From contig CAOLHI010001442.1 in assembly GCA_948474755.1 (NCBI GenBank), positions 310,001-374,000 of the forward strand: a DNA stretch of 64,000 nucleotides, given 5' to 3'. Shown here one piece after another: positions 55,860 through 64,000 of this stretch. The position numbers and the translations under genes are program-made. The notes under the pieces are model-generated. The model was given only the letters and a program-made list of their open reading frames with translations. It made no database searches and was not told the DNA's origin. Position 1 is the stretch's first letter. Each line of letters starts with the position of its first letter. This DNA comes from Ctenosaura bakeri (taxonomy: Eukaryota; Chordata; Lepidosauria; Squamata; Iguanidae).

Positions 55860-56159
55860 GTAATCTTTTGTTTCAAACTCATATTTCGCTTCATGTATTA
55901 GGGATAGTGTGGACATCTGGGTGCAAAGTGAGTTTACTGCAGCTTATGAAACAATTGTATGCTGTTTGAAATTCTCAGCTCAGCATTCAGGCAAGCAATT
56001 GTGAGAAGGTGAGTGTGAATGAAGTCCAAGCACAAAATTATAATCAAAAATTAAAAAGAAACTACAGTTTACATGGCATTTAAAAACAGAAAGTAGAAAA
56101 ATATGTTGTTAGATTTGAACTGCTTTGATACGTTTTATTGTAACCTGTCTTTTGTTACT

Positions 56160-56385
56160 ATGTGCCTTCAAGTTGTTTCTCACTTATGGGAACTCAGTCG
56201 CAGGGGTTTCTTGGAAAGATTTGTTCAGAGGAGGTTTGCTTTGCCTTCCTGTGAGGCTGAGAGGGTGCAGCTTTGCCCAGAGTCACCCAGTGGGTTTCCA
56301 TGACTGTGCATGGAACAGTGAACGTGAATCCTGGTCTCCTAGAGACTTAGTGCGACACTCAAACTACTACACCATACTGGCTCTT
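56160..56385 (-). mobile_element. Sauria-type SINE, near full length
   Basis: On + it reads tgtgccttcaagttgtttct (inverse tail), cagaggaggtttgctttgcc, cacccagtgggtttccatga and ends ctacaccatactggctct (inverse tRNA-like head). Confidence 0.9.
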
Positions 56386-56529
56386 ATAACCTTCCTAAGA
56401 AGGTGTTAGTGGCTGAAAAGCAGTCTATAAATTTAATTAGAACGTTAAATAATTACTTTCTATCTCATGCAGGCAGAGAGGTTCTGGGACTTGTAACCAA
56501 AAGTTAACTTTCCTAAGCTCTGAATATAT

Positions 56530-56735
56530 TAAATAAATAAGGAGGAGGAGCTGTAGCTTAGTGATAGAGCACATGCATTGCATGCATGTATTCCAAGGTT
56601 CAGTTCTTGGCATCTTCAGTTAAAGGTTCTCTGGGCTTAGGAAAAACCTTTGCATCTCAGATTGATCTGCAATTTGGAGTGGCCAGTACAGAGCCTGAGA
56701 GTTAACTCTCTATCAAGCAGCTTCATAGGTTCAAA
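56530..56735 (+). mobile_element. tRNA-derived SINE of a second type
   Basis: The head ggagctgtagcttagtgata, gagcacatgcattgcatgca, then ccaaggttcagttcttggca is a clear tRNA-like A box, anticodon arm and B box (tRNA-Ala-like). It is followed by a body with aaaaacctttgcatctcaga and the tail 'aagcagcttcatagg'. It differs from the Sauria-type SINEs in the window. Confidence 0.8.
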
Positions 56736-56826
56736 TTTTAATCTGCTTTATAGAAGCTATATCAGTTACAAACAATCCAAAAGTACTTTCCTGCTTTTGT
56801 AACATTAAACCTCTTATCTCTTACAG

Positions 56827-56914
56827 GCAGTGAAAGCTGTATAGAGGTACTGTTGGAACACAAACCTTTCCGAACTTTTAGTGGGAATCCTTTCTCCCCA
56901 CTGCACTGTGCCGT
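56827..56914 (+). CDS. ANKRD44: ANKRD44 exon 13: ankyrin repeat
   Basis: This exon encodes GSESCIEVLLEHKPFRTFSG, then NPFSPLHCAV. The outer helix CIEVLLE and the following GNPF.PLHCA are typical of ANKRD44 (mammals read [28 protein letters not shown]). The exon starts by completing Gly and ends with GT, completed to Val by exon 14. Acceptor ctcttacag, donor gtaagt. Confidence 0.94.
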
Positions 56915-58567
56915 GTAAGTGGAAATGGCAGTGTCCAATTTTACTTCATGTAGGTTAATCTATATGTCAAGAGAAACTAGTGGTACAGGAGCACTAAGGC
57001 CCTGGGAATAATAGAATTCTCAGATCACTGCATATTTAGCAATACACATAATCATTTTGTCTTAAAATGCCTCCTTAGCAAATTATTGTGTAGGAAAGAA
57101 CAATTTTCACATCATAGCTTCGCTATATGGCTGCATGAAACTGTTCAGGCAAATTCAGAAATACAGGTTTAGTCACCATGCAGACAAAAGAAATAAGAAT
57201 TATAGATTTTCACAATCCTGCCTAATTCCTCCATATGTTAAATTATATAAACATCTCATTTTGTCACCTTAAGAAATAAATTATCCCCAAAAAGATTGTA
57301 GTGTTCTCATGTAATGAAGAACACATGACTATAATTTATGTATTTTTGATTGTCAGTTCTTCTGTTACCTGACCTGTTTGCTGATTTCAAATTGTGCTGT
57401 AGTATTTTGAATGGGAAAAAAATTAGTAATATTAGTTTTGCCAGGGATGTATTGGATAACATTGCCCACTCCCCCTCTTGAATAACTAGAATATGATACC
57501 ATCATTTATGAAGGCACCATCAGAAATGGATCCAGAAAAGTCATAAATACCAGTACTACAGTCCTTTACTAAATTACCTGTTAAGTCCAATAGAAGTCAG
57601 TAAAATTTACCCATGTGTAACAGTGGCAGGACTCCATCCCCTAACCACTGCTTGGAGTAACTCCACTATTTTCACTATGACATGTACAAATAAATAGTAG
57701 CAGGTACATTGCATGGGAAGAGAATGTGCTCTAGCTGCCCACAGACTAGAAATATAGGGTAAGTAGGGCCACTACCCACTAGTCCCCAGAAACAGATATC
57801 TACCAACTTGGGTAAAATTAAGTGTTCTAGTCGTATTAGCTCAGTCCTAGGAGAAGAATGCCGTTTCATGTATGCAGACTGAATGAGCAAAAGAGAGAGG
57901 AAAATGGAATTGTGCTGCTGTTCCAGATTCCACACCCAGAAACATTAACAGAAGCAAATTGTAAGTTCTTAAAAGAGCCTGTGAGTGACATCGAGCACAT
58001 CCCCCCCGAAGAAAGAGTGATGCATATATATATGTGTGAAGCAGCTTAGCTTGCAATTTTTTTATATTGCAGAAGTATTCCCCTTCTTTTACTTTTCCAC
58101 ATTTTGTTGTGTTCCAATTTTGAATTGAAATGGATTTTATCAGCATAGTTACCCCTTGGGGTACACAAGATATGAAACACTGTGAAAATGCAAAGTATTT
58201 TTACTGTGGCATCAAAATTAAGTTTAAAAGAAAACAAACTGGCACTTAAAAGTTATGTTAAGAGTACACCTGCTTTGCTTTGATGTGTCTAAAGCTCTGT
58301 GTAGCTTGCTGCCTCCAGAAATCATCTAAATAGCTGGATGGAGTCCAGTGGTATGCAATTCCAGTGCTACATGATCTCAAATTTAAATACACTTCTTACC
58401 TATTCCACTGTCAAAGTTGGGACACTAGGTAATACGGCAAAGGTTTGTTGCATCAGTAGTACAAACCAGGTGAAGAGGGTTCCCTAAATATGCTATGAAA
58501 CAAATGGTATAAATGGTTTATTAAGGAACATGATTACATTTAAGTGTATAAACTTTTTTTTTAATAG
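56915..58567. other. ANKRD44 intron 13 of the window
   Basis: AT-rich. A Tc1-like end fragment lies at about 58077-58290; otherwise nothing is recognised. Confidence 0.6.
58077..58290. mobile_element. Tc1/mariner-like end fragment
   Basis: ttttccacattttgttgtgt, then ccccttggggtacacaagat and aaaacaaactggcacttaaa match the left part of the Tc1-like remnant near 10470-10620 (ccttgatgtacacaagatac, aaaacaaactggcatttggt). Confidence 0.65.
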
Positions 58568-58651
58568 AATCAATGATCATGAAAATTGTGCATCACTACT
58601 CATTGGGACTCTTGGTGCTGGCATTGTCAATTGTAAAGATGACAAAGGAAG
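58568..58651 (+). CDS. ANKRD44: ANKRD44 exon 14: ankyrin repeat outer helix and turn
   Basis: This exon encodes INDHENCASLLIGTLGAGIV, NCKDDKGR. INDH.NCASLL corresponds to the mammalian ANKRD44 helix; ANKRD28 has INDNEGAAEML at this place, so this exon helps separate the paralogues. The first base completes Val and the last two begin Arg. The acceptor follows a long T run ending aatag; donor gtaaga. Confidence 0.94.
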
Positions 58652-59708
58652 GTAAGAATTAATTGTATGACGAGTTTTTGTTGGCAGTGTTTTTCTAGTT
58701 AAAGATTATATGTTGGTGTTGCTCGTTGATGGAGTGCTCTGTGATTCAACAGAAGTTCCTGTCAGGGATATGGAGAAAAAGATTTACCTCCTTCACACTA
58801 CTGTGCCATGCATTGTTCTAAAAATTCCCCAGCTCTCTAGGTGAGATTTGCGGGATGCAGGCAGCTATAGGGGGGAAGAAAAAGGAAATGCCAAAAATCT
58901 TTTCCTGTTTCATTTACAGTATCTTCCACTGGACTGAAAATTATTTGATGGGAGCGTGCAAATTGTGTGTATCCCAATTGGTTTGAAATGTGATGTAGAT
59001 TAACTCCTTTACAAAGATGGAATTAAGGAATTCCCAGAGGAGTGGTGGAGAACACAGTTTAAACCAGATGCTTCCTTCAGTAATAAAGAGATTGGTTTAT
59101 CCAAAGCTGAAGATCATCTTCCCTGCTTATACATGATTAACGTCTGATGTTGGTTCCTTTTGTTTTCAATTCAACTTGTACTGAATAATTGCATGTGATA
59201 AATTAGTGTTTGACTAGATTAAACAAATATGTTGGGGAATATTTGCATGCCAGCTTGCCCAATTTTTTAAACTCTCCAGAGGCCCTGTTCAGAGTGTCCT
59301 AACCTTCCAAGGTGAGGATGGTGGCAACATGAGGTAGGGTGTTCTCAGCTGTGGCTCTTCACTTTGGAACTGCCCACTCATTGGAATTCATTGATTGCCC
59401 AGCCTCACTGCTTTTAGGCAATGCTTAAGTACCTATGTATTCTCTGTAGCATTTGAGGAAAACTAATTTGGTTGCTGTTGAGTCTGTTTTTGTTGTTTAC
59501 GGTTTTCAATTTGTATTATGCATAATTTTTATTTTGGAAAAAAACCTTTTCTTAATAGACCTCATATAGTATTGTGTTTATTGTTTTGAATTTTTTTTAG
59601 CTACTTTGAGTACTGGACAGAGGTGAAATTGAAATATGAAACACTAGCAATCCATAATTCAAGCAGTTTATTCCTAAAAAAGTTCTAACTTCCTGTGTTT
59701 CTTCTTAG
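58652..59708. other. ANKRD44 intron 14 of the window
   Basis: Its right half (about 59275-59640) is a LINE 3' fragment. The left half has nothing I can classify. Confidence 0.6.
59275..59640 (+). mobile_element. L2/CR1-like LINE 3' fragment
   Basis: ggctcttcactttggaactg followed by cccactcattggaattc is the decayed 'RLWNSLP'-type ORF2 end. The following T-rich part ends in ctttgagtactggacagagg, tgaaattgaaatatgaaac, a typical L2-like tail. Confidence 0.65.
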
Positions 59709-59854
59709 AACACCACTTCATGCAGCAGCCTTTTCTGATCACGTGGAATGCTTGCAGCTTCTTTTAAGCCACAATGCCCAAGTAAATGCTATGGATAATT
59801 CAGGGAAAACACCACTTACAATGGCTGCTGGAAAAGGGCATGTAGGGGCAGTAG
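59709..59854 (+). CDS. ANKRD44: ANKRD44 exon 15: ankyrin repeat plus start of next
   Basis: This exon encodes TPLHAAAFSDHVECLQLLLS, HNAQVNAMDNSGKTPLTMAA, then GKGHVGAVD. The first repeat is textbook. In the second, GKGHVGA replaces the ENGQAGA found in mammals, a visible lineage difference in the helix-helix loop. One base completes Arg at the start, and one base begins Asp at the end. Acceptor cttcttag, donor gtaggt (the preceding gtag also offers a GT four bases upstream). Confidence 0.94.
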
Positions 59855-61191
59855 GTAGGTAGCTGGTTGCTGGGAAATTGTAAAGAATTAACACCTTTGT
59901 ACATAGCTGTAGATATTCTGTGTCTGTTTGATAAGAATACAGTAACTTCATGCAGTTAAAAGTTTCTTCTTTTTGTGATGCTACGTACCTTTAAAATTTA
60001 AATTCCAAGCACTTTGCTAAAAGTTCTGCTATGGTCACATACAGAATTATAACCTTGTTGGTTTGAGAAAATGCCGATTTTAACATGCTGCTTGTGAAAG
60101 ATTTTGATCTGCTCACTGCTCCTTCATTTGGTAGTGAGAAAAGAGCCATGAAAAGCAATTTTTCTGGCTTTTCTTACAAGAAAAGAACTGTAGTACTTCC
60201 TGGTGGATGTACAGCCAATAATCAGTTTACCTGCATCTTGCTATAATCAATAGTGGTTGGCATCCAATAAGCCAAAGTTGAATACATAAAGATGGAAGTG
60301 TGGTGTGTTAGTGGTCATTCTTGCTCAGAGGATGATGTTCAACCTACTTTGGAATAAATTTCCCCTGAAAGACCATATCTTCAGTTTGAGGATGCTGTTA
60401 GATGTACCTTGTGCAAAACTGAGCATATTGGATAATTTTAGGCTGATAGGCTGGCCACAGTTATACAAGCCAGGTAACATTTTTTTATTAGATTAGCGGT
60501 ATGTACTATACACAAATTTTGTTCCGAAACTAAAATTTGAGCCAAGTACAACACTACCTTTATTACCAAAACTGGATGTATGTATCTCACCAACTTGTAC
60601 ATAGCTGTTGCTGGCTTTGAGCCTGTTTCTGAACACATTTTAAAATGGTGATTTTGACCTCCAAAGCCACAGATTGCAGACACCTTTTTCAGCAAAACAC
60701 ACAGCCCTTTTTTCATGTATCCATGTGGGGTCTGAGTTTAACAGGCTCAGCACTTTACTTCTGCAATTCTCTCCCAGATAAGTCTATGGTGTCCTTACTG
60801 GATTTTGTTTTGATGACAGCTAAAAACAGATATTTTATTTAGCCTGTCTTGCTAGATACCCAGTAGCACTTGCATATGCATGTTTACTTAGAAGTAAGTC
60901 CCATTGTGTTCAACCAGGCTTAGTTTCTAATAAGTGTTCTTAGGACTATAGACTTAATGTTTAAGTGTTGTTTTCCTCTATTATTCTGTAATTTGGTTAC
61001 AATTTTTTACTAAAGAATTGATTTTGATTTTGCAAGCCATCCTAAGAGCTTCAGTTGAAGAAAGGATAAGAAGCTTCTGAAAAGTTAATATTTTTTTTCT
61101 TGTATGGAATTATATTTTATCCTGTATGAAAATGTTCAAAGGCAATTTTGGAGCATAAATTTGTGGCATTTTTTGTTTCTGTATTTCTTAG
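59855..61191. other. ANKRD44 intron 15 of the window
   Basis: AT-rich. A small L2-like phrase (caggctcagcactttacttctgcaa, then tctcccagataagtctatgg) at about 60735-60842 suggests a LINE fragment on +. There is no other feature. Confidence 0.5.
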
Positions 61192-61274
61192 ATTTTTTGG
61201 TGAACAGCGCCAAAGCCGATCTAACTTTGAAGGATAAGGACTTGAATACATGCTTGCACTTGGCTAGCAGTAAA
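61192..61274 (+). CDS. ANKRD44: ANKRD44 exon 16 (last visible): ankyrin repeat
   Basis: This exon encodes FLVNSAKADLTLKDKDLNTC, LHLASSK. NSA.ADLT.KDKDLNT is ANKRD44 wording. The helix start reads NTCLHLASSK where mammals have NTPLHLACSK: the near-invariant Pro of TPLHLA is Cys here and the later Cys is Ser. The exon begins with AT completing Asp and leaves in phase 0 before gtatgt. The rest of the gene (final repeats and C-terminus) lies beyond the window. Confidence 0.92.
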
Positions 61275-61309
61275 GTATGTTTAAAATCATTTGTGTCTGT
61301 ATGCATGTG

Positions 61310-61560
61310 TTGTTGTTATTTGTTATATTTATATCCTGCTCTTTTCCCAAAATTGGGACTTAAAGCGGCTGCCAATTTAAAAGAACAATGCAATTAAAAA
61401 CATAGAAAAAGTGAACATTAAAATAGAATTAAACAATTTACAGTATTAAAAACACTTCACATCTCAGTTAAAATAATAAAATGCAATTTGAAAAGATAAA
61501 AAGCTCTTAAAATGTATTTAAAACATCATATGAAAAACTGTGAAAAAAAACTGCTAAGAT
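61310..61560 (-). mobile_element. L2-like LINE 3' tail
   Basis: atttatatcctgctcttttc, ccaaaattgggacttaaagc, ggctgcc is the inverse of a common L2/CR1-like squamate 3' end. It is followed by A-rich text. Confidence 0.6.
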
Positions 61561-61724
61561 CCTAAGAGCTGCTGTGGATCAAAACAATGCCCTGTCCAAT
61601 CCAGCATTACGCTCCCACAAATATTTATCTGAAGACCAGAGGTATACTTACAGGGGCAGCAAAATGATGGCACTGCCCTCAAACATGAATTCTCCCCCCA
61701 ATTAAATTTTCCATCAGTCTTCAC

Positions 61725-61946
61725 CACGGTTTAGTAGTTTGAGTGCTGGACTATAACTATGGGAGATGAGGGTCTGACTCCCCAGTCAGCCATGGAAACT
61801 CACATGGTGCCGTTGGGCAAATCACACTCTTTCAGCCTCAGAGGACAGCAAAGGCAAACCTCCTCTGAATAAATCTTGGCAACCCCCCACCATAGGATAG
61901 CATTGCCATAAGTTGGCATCAACTTGAAGACATAGAACAACTTGAC
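61725..61946 (+). mobile_element. Sauria-type SINE
   Basis: gtttgagtgctggactataa, cagccatggaaactcacatg, gggcaaatcacactctttca, then gccataagttggcatcaact, tgaagacatagaacaac. Nearly full length but diverged. Confidence 0.88.
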
Positions 61947-62044
61947 ATGTTCAGCATTGGAGAGAGCGAGACATTGAAAACTGTTCAAATGCACTACTCT
62001 TATTTGCTGGTATTTGCATTCCCTTGATAACTTGGTCTGCTCCT

Positions 62045-63250
62045 TTATTTTTTTTTAATTATTAAAAATAAAATTTATTAAATTCACATTAAAAAAAACC
62101 AGATACATACATTCAACCACAAAATACTTCATAAAATCAACATTAGCTCTTCTTGTTAACAAAACTTATACATAAAAATTATCGGTTAACGTACAATTAG
62201 GATATAATTCCGAAGTGTATTTCCACACACATTTACTTGATCGTTTTGTTCAGTTCCATCGATAGCTTATACCATTTAAAGCAAATGCGATATAGCCCAC
62301 ACCACCCCAACACTAAATACACAACACACAATTATTCACATACATAAACCAAACCTAAGATTGCAAAGATACTTGAAAATTTCTTAAGTACCATTCTTAT
62401 CGTTTCTATCTAAGTCTTATACTATAACTATAACATCCATTTTGATTCAATAAACCAGTCATTCTTTGACTTCCTCACTCTAGCCGGTTGGGCACAGTTA
62501 CTTACATATCTGTATCATCCTGCTAATCCATACTGTTTTCTACTACAAATACTCTTTATTGCAATTAGTTTCTTTAATCCAGTTCAATTAATTTTCTCAA
62601 AGGGAAATCCTATCAAATCCTATCAAATATAATCATTCATATAAACTAATCAATGCAAGGTCTCCCCATTGTACTTCCCACAAAGGGTTTACCATGTCCC
62701 ATTCCTCTCTAAACTTCTCCTTGCTTTGATTCGCTAGTTTTAATGTAAGCTTATCCATTTCTGCCAGATCATATAGTTTGTTGGTCCAATCTTCTATTGT
62801 TGGTATGACTGAGTCTTTCCACTTCTTTGCAAACACAATTCTCGCTGCATAAACCATATAGCAGATAATCCTCCAGTGTTTCTTTCTCACATTCACGTCT
62901 ATATCATCGAACATATTTAATAAAAATATTTCAGCTGAGATCGGGAACCTAGTTTTTAAACATTTAACCATTTGTTCATGAACTTGTACCCAGAATTTCT
63001 GAGCTTCTTTACACTTCCACCAACAGTGGAAGAAAGAGCCCACTTTTTGACATTTCCAGCAGTTAGCAGGTAACTTGCTTTTCTTCATTTTTGCGATTTT
63101 AACCGGGGTTAAATACCATCTATAAAAAACCTTTAAATAATTTTCCTTCAAACTATTACTTTTAGTAAATTTCGAATTTAATTTCCACGTTTTCTCCCAG
63201 TGACTTAAAGGTAAGGATTTACCTAAGTCTTGTGCCCATCGTAACATATT
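62045..63250 (-). mobile_element. L1 LINE, 3' end, interrupted by a DIRS insertion
   Basis: The minus-strand element ends in an A-rich tail (T run at about 62045-62057 on +), has a ~580 bp AT-rich 3' UTR, and carries the C-terminal ORF2 frame. Its 5' side is cut exactly where the DIRS element begins at 63251, so the rest of the L1 should resume after that element, outside the window. Confidence 0.8.
62633..63247 (-). pseudogene. L1 ORF2 C-terminal fragment (about 204 codons)
   Basis: The frame carries the C-terminal L1 ORF2 signature: NCWKCQKVGSFFHCWWKC, a Cys/His box with C63, C66, H74 and C79, then CKEAQKFWVQVHEQM. The endonuclease and RT domains are not in the window. The open frame has no stop over its length, so the L1 was fairly young when it was split. 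The Met at the right edge is not a real start; the frame runs into the DIRS boundary. Confidence 0.82.
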
Positions 63251-64000
63251 TTCTTCTTCGTGGTCTCTGTGCCTTCATACACTAGGAGCTTTAGCGCCTG
63301 CGCGGTAGCGTTCGGAAACTTCTAGAGCTTGTTCGCTTGGCGGGAACCCCTCCCCCACGCCGGTACTGCGCATGCTCCTCCCGCCGAGCAACGGTCTCTC
63401 CTCAGTTCTTTCTCGTCCGCCGCCGCGTACGGAAGGTTCTTCAGTTTGTTCCTCTCACGTTGTGCTTGGCTTGCTGTTTTTCACGGTTTTACGGACTTTC
63501 GGACTGTCTTTGACCTCTCTTTCGGACTCCCCCTTCGGTTTTTCGTCTTTTTGGATTTCAGAGTTTGGCGTTCTTCGTCTTATGTCCGCGCTCTTTAAAA
63601 AGTGCGTGTCCTGCGGCCGCAAGGTTGCCCTCAACGACGGCCATAAGGAGTGTCTCTTCTGTTTGGGTGAGTCCCACAACATCCGGACTTGCCCAATTTG
63701 CCGGGATTTTACTCCCCAAACTCTCCGCAACCGCTCCGCGAGACTCAAATCTTATTGTTGGGAACAGTCTCTGCGGGCGATAGACGAGACCTCCACTTCC
63801 AAGATGGCCGACAAGAAGACGACCACGCCATCGACGGTATCGGCGGCTGCCGTTCCGTCCACCTCGTCGGTATCGGGCTCGGTACCGGCGAAACGCCGAT
63901 CTCGGCGCTACCGAGGATCCCGAAGCTGTCGGCGGCTGCCAAGTCAGCAAAAGGATCCTCGACAGCGAGGAAGGCTGAGGCTCCCCTTACGGAGACGCCT
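63251..64000 (+). mobile_element. 5' end of a second young DIRS copy (continues past the window)
   Basis: The first ~750 bp equal the element at 35293 on, from ttcttcttcgtggtctctgt, with about five visible differences: one T fewer in a T run near 63480, tcggag to tcagag near 63560, aagaag to aaaaag near 63598, one A fewer near 63892, and cgacgg to cgacag near 63962. It includes the full left inverted repeat and the start of gag. Confidence 0.93.
63582..64000 (+). pseudogene. Gag-like N-terminus of the second young DIRS copy, frameshifted
   Basis: It opens with the same ATG (MSALFKKCVSC) and keeps the whole Cys/His cluster and the CLGESHNIRTCPIC box. A single A is missing near 63892 (ggcgaaacgcc against ggcgaaaacgcc), which shifts the frame after about 103 codons. 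The rest of gag lies in another frame in this copy. It runs off the right edge. Confidence 0.85.

Larger units (their letters stand above)
55860..56826. other. ANKRD44 intron 12 of the window
   Basis: Mostly two SINEs, one per strand; the remainder is unremarkable AT-rich sequence. Confidence 0.65.
61275..64000. other. ANKRD44 intron 16 of the window (3' part missing)
   Basis: Filled by LINE fragments, a SINE, a minus-strand L1 and the 5' end of a DIRS copy. No further ANKRD44 exon is visible before the window ends. Confidence 0.65.

Noticed and set aside
56541..56612. Functional tRNA gene
   Set aside because: The tRNA-like head has mismatched stems and continues directly into a SINE body; no T-run terminator follows the acceptor end.
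1349..61274. ANKRD28 or ANKRD52 instead of ANKRD44
   Set aside because: [21 protein letters not shown], the LGN/EELERA linker, FEESDS and INDHENCASLL fit ANKRD44; ANKRD28 differs at each place.

Overview
The window is vertebrate nuclear DNA, almost certainly from a squamate reptile (lizard or snake). It is AT-rich intron sequence filled with Sauria-type tRNA SINEs, a 5S rRNA-derived SINE, CR1/L2/L1 LINE pieces, SPIN-type hAT elements, Tigger- and Tc1-like DNA transposons, and several DIRS (tyrosine-recombinase) retrotransposons. The species cannot be fixed from sequence alone.

The only host gene I can support is ANKRD44 on the + strand (PP6 regulatory ankyrin repeat subunit B). Sixteen consecutive internal exons lie between 1349 and 61274. 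They total 1,754 coding bases (about 585 codons), every exon-exon phase fits, and both ends of the gene lie outside the window. Exons are 64-217 bp and introns run up to 20 kb.

Region by region: 1-531 is the 3' end of a decayed DIRS copy. 531-24145 holds exons 1-6 with SINEs, MITEs, a Tc1 remnant, CR1 and a probable internally deleted DIRS remnant (about 16810-17565). The 20 kb intron after exon 7 (24258-44609) holds two DIRS elements of different lineages: an old 7.1 kb copy (26395-33504), itself hit by a SPIN-type hAT and a second hAT-like element, and a young 6.1 kb copy (35293-41376) sitting inside a Tigger-like MITE. 44610-61274 carries exons 8-16 with a second SPIN-type element, L2/CR1 pieces and SINEs. 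61275-64000 has L2, a SINE, a minus-strand L1 tail and the 5' end of a second young DIRS copy that runs off the window.

The most interesting object is the young DIRS element. It has ~150 bp inverted terminal repeats and an internal complementary region that spells the circle junction of the two ends. Its gag has an N-terminal Cys/His cluster and an RS-rich segment. An RT-RNase H-methyltransferase-like frame without an AUG follows, then a tyrosine recombinase with its R, H-x-x-R and Y residues all present. One reading frame (gag to recombinase) is broken only by a TAG and a TGA, and RT lies in another frame. The copy starting at 63251 differs from it by only about five changes over ~750 bp, so the family has moved recently. 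All recognised DIRS copies lie in the sense direction of ANKRD44.
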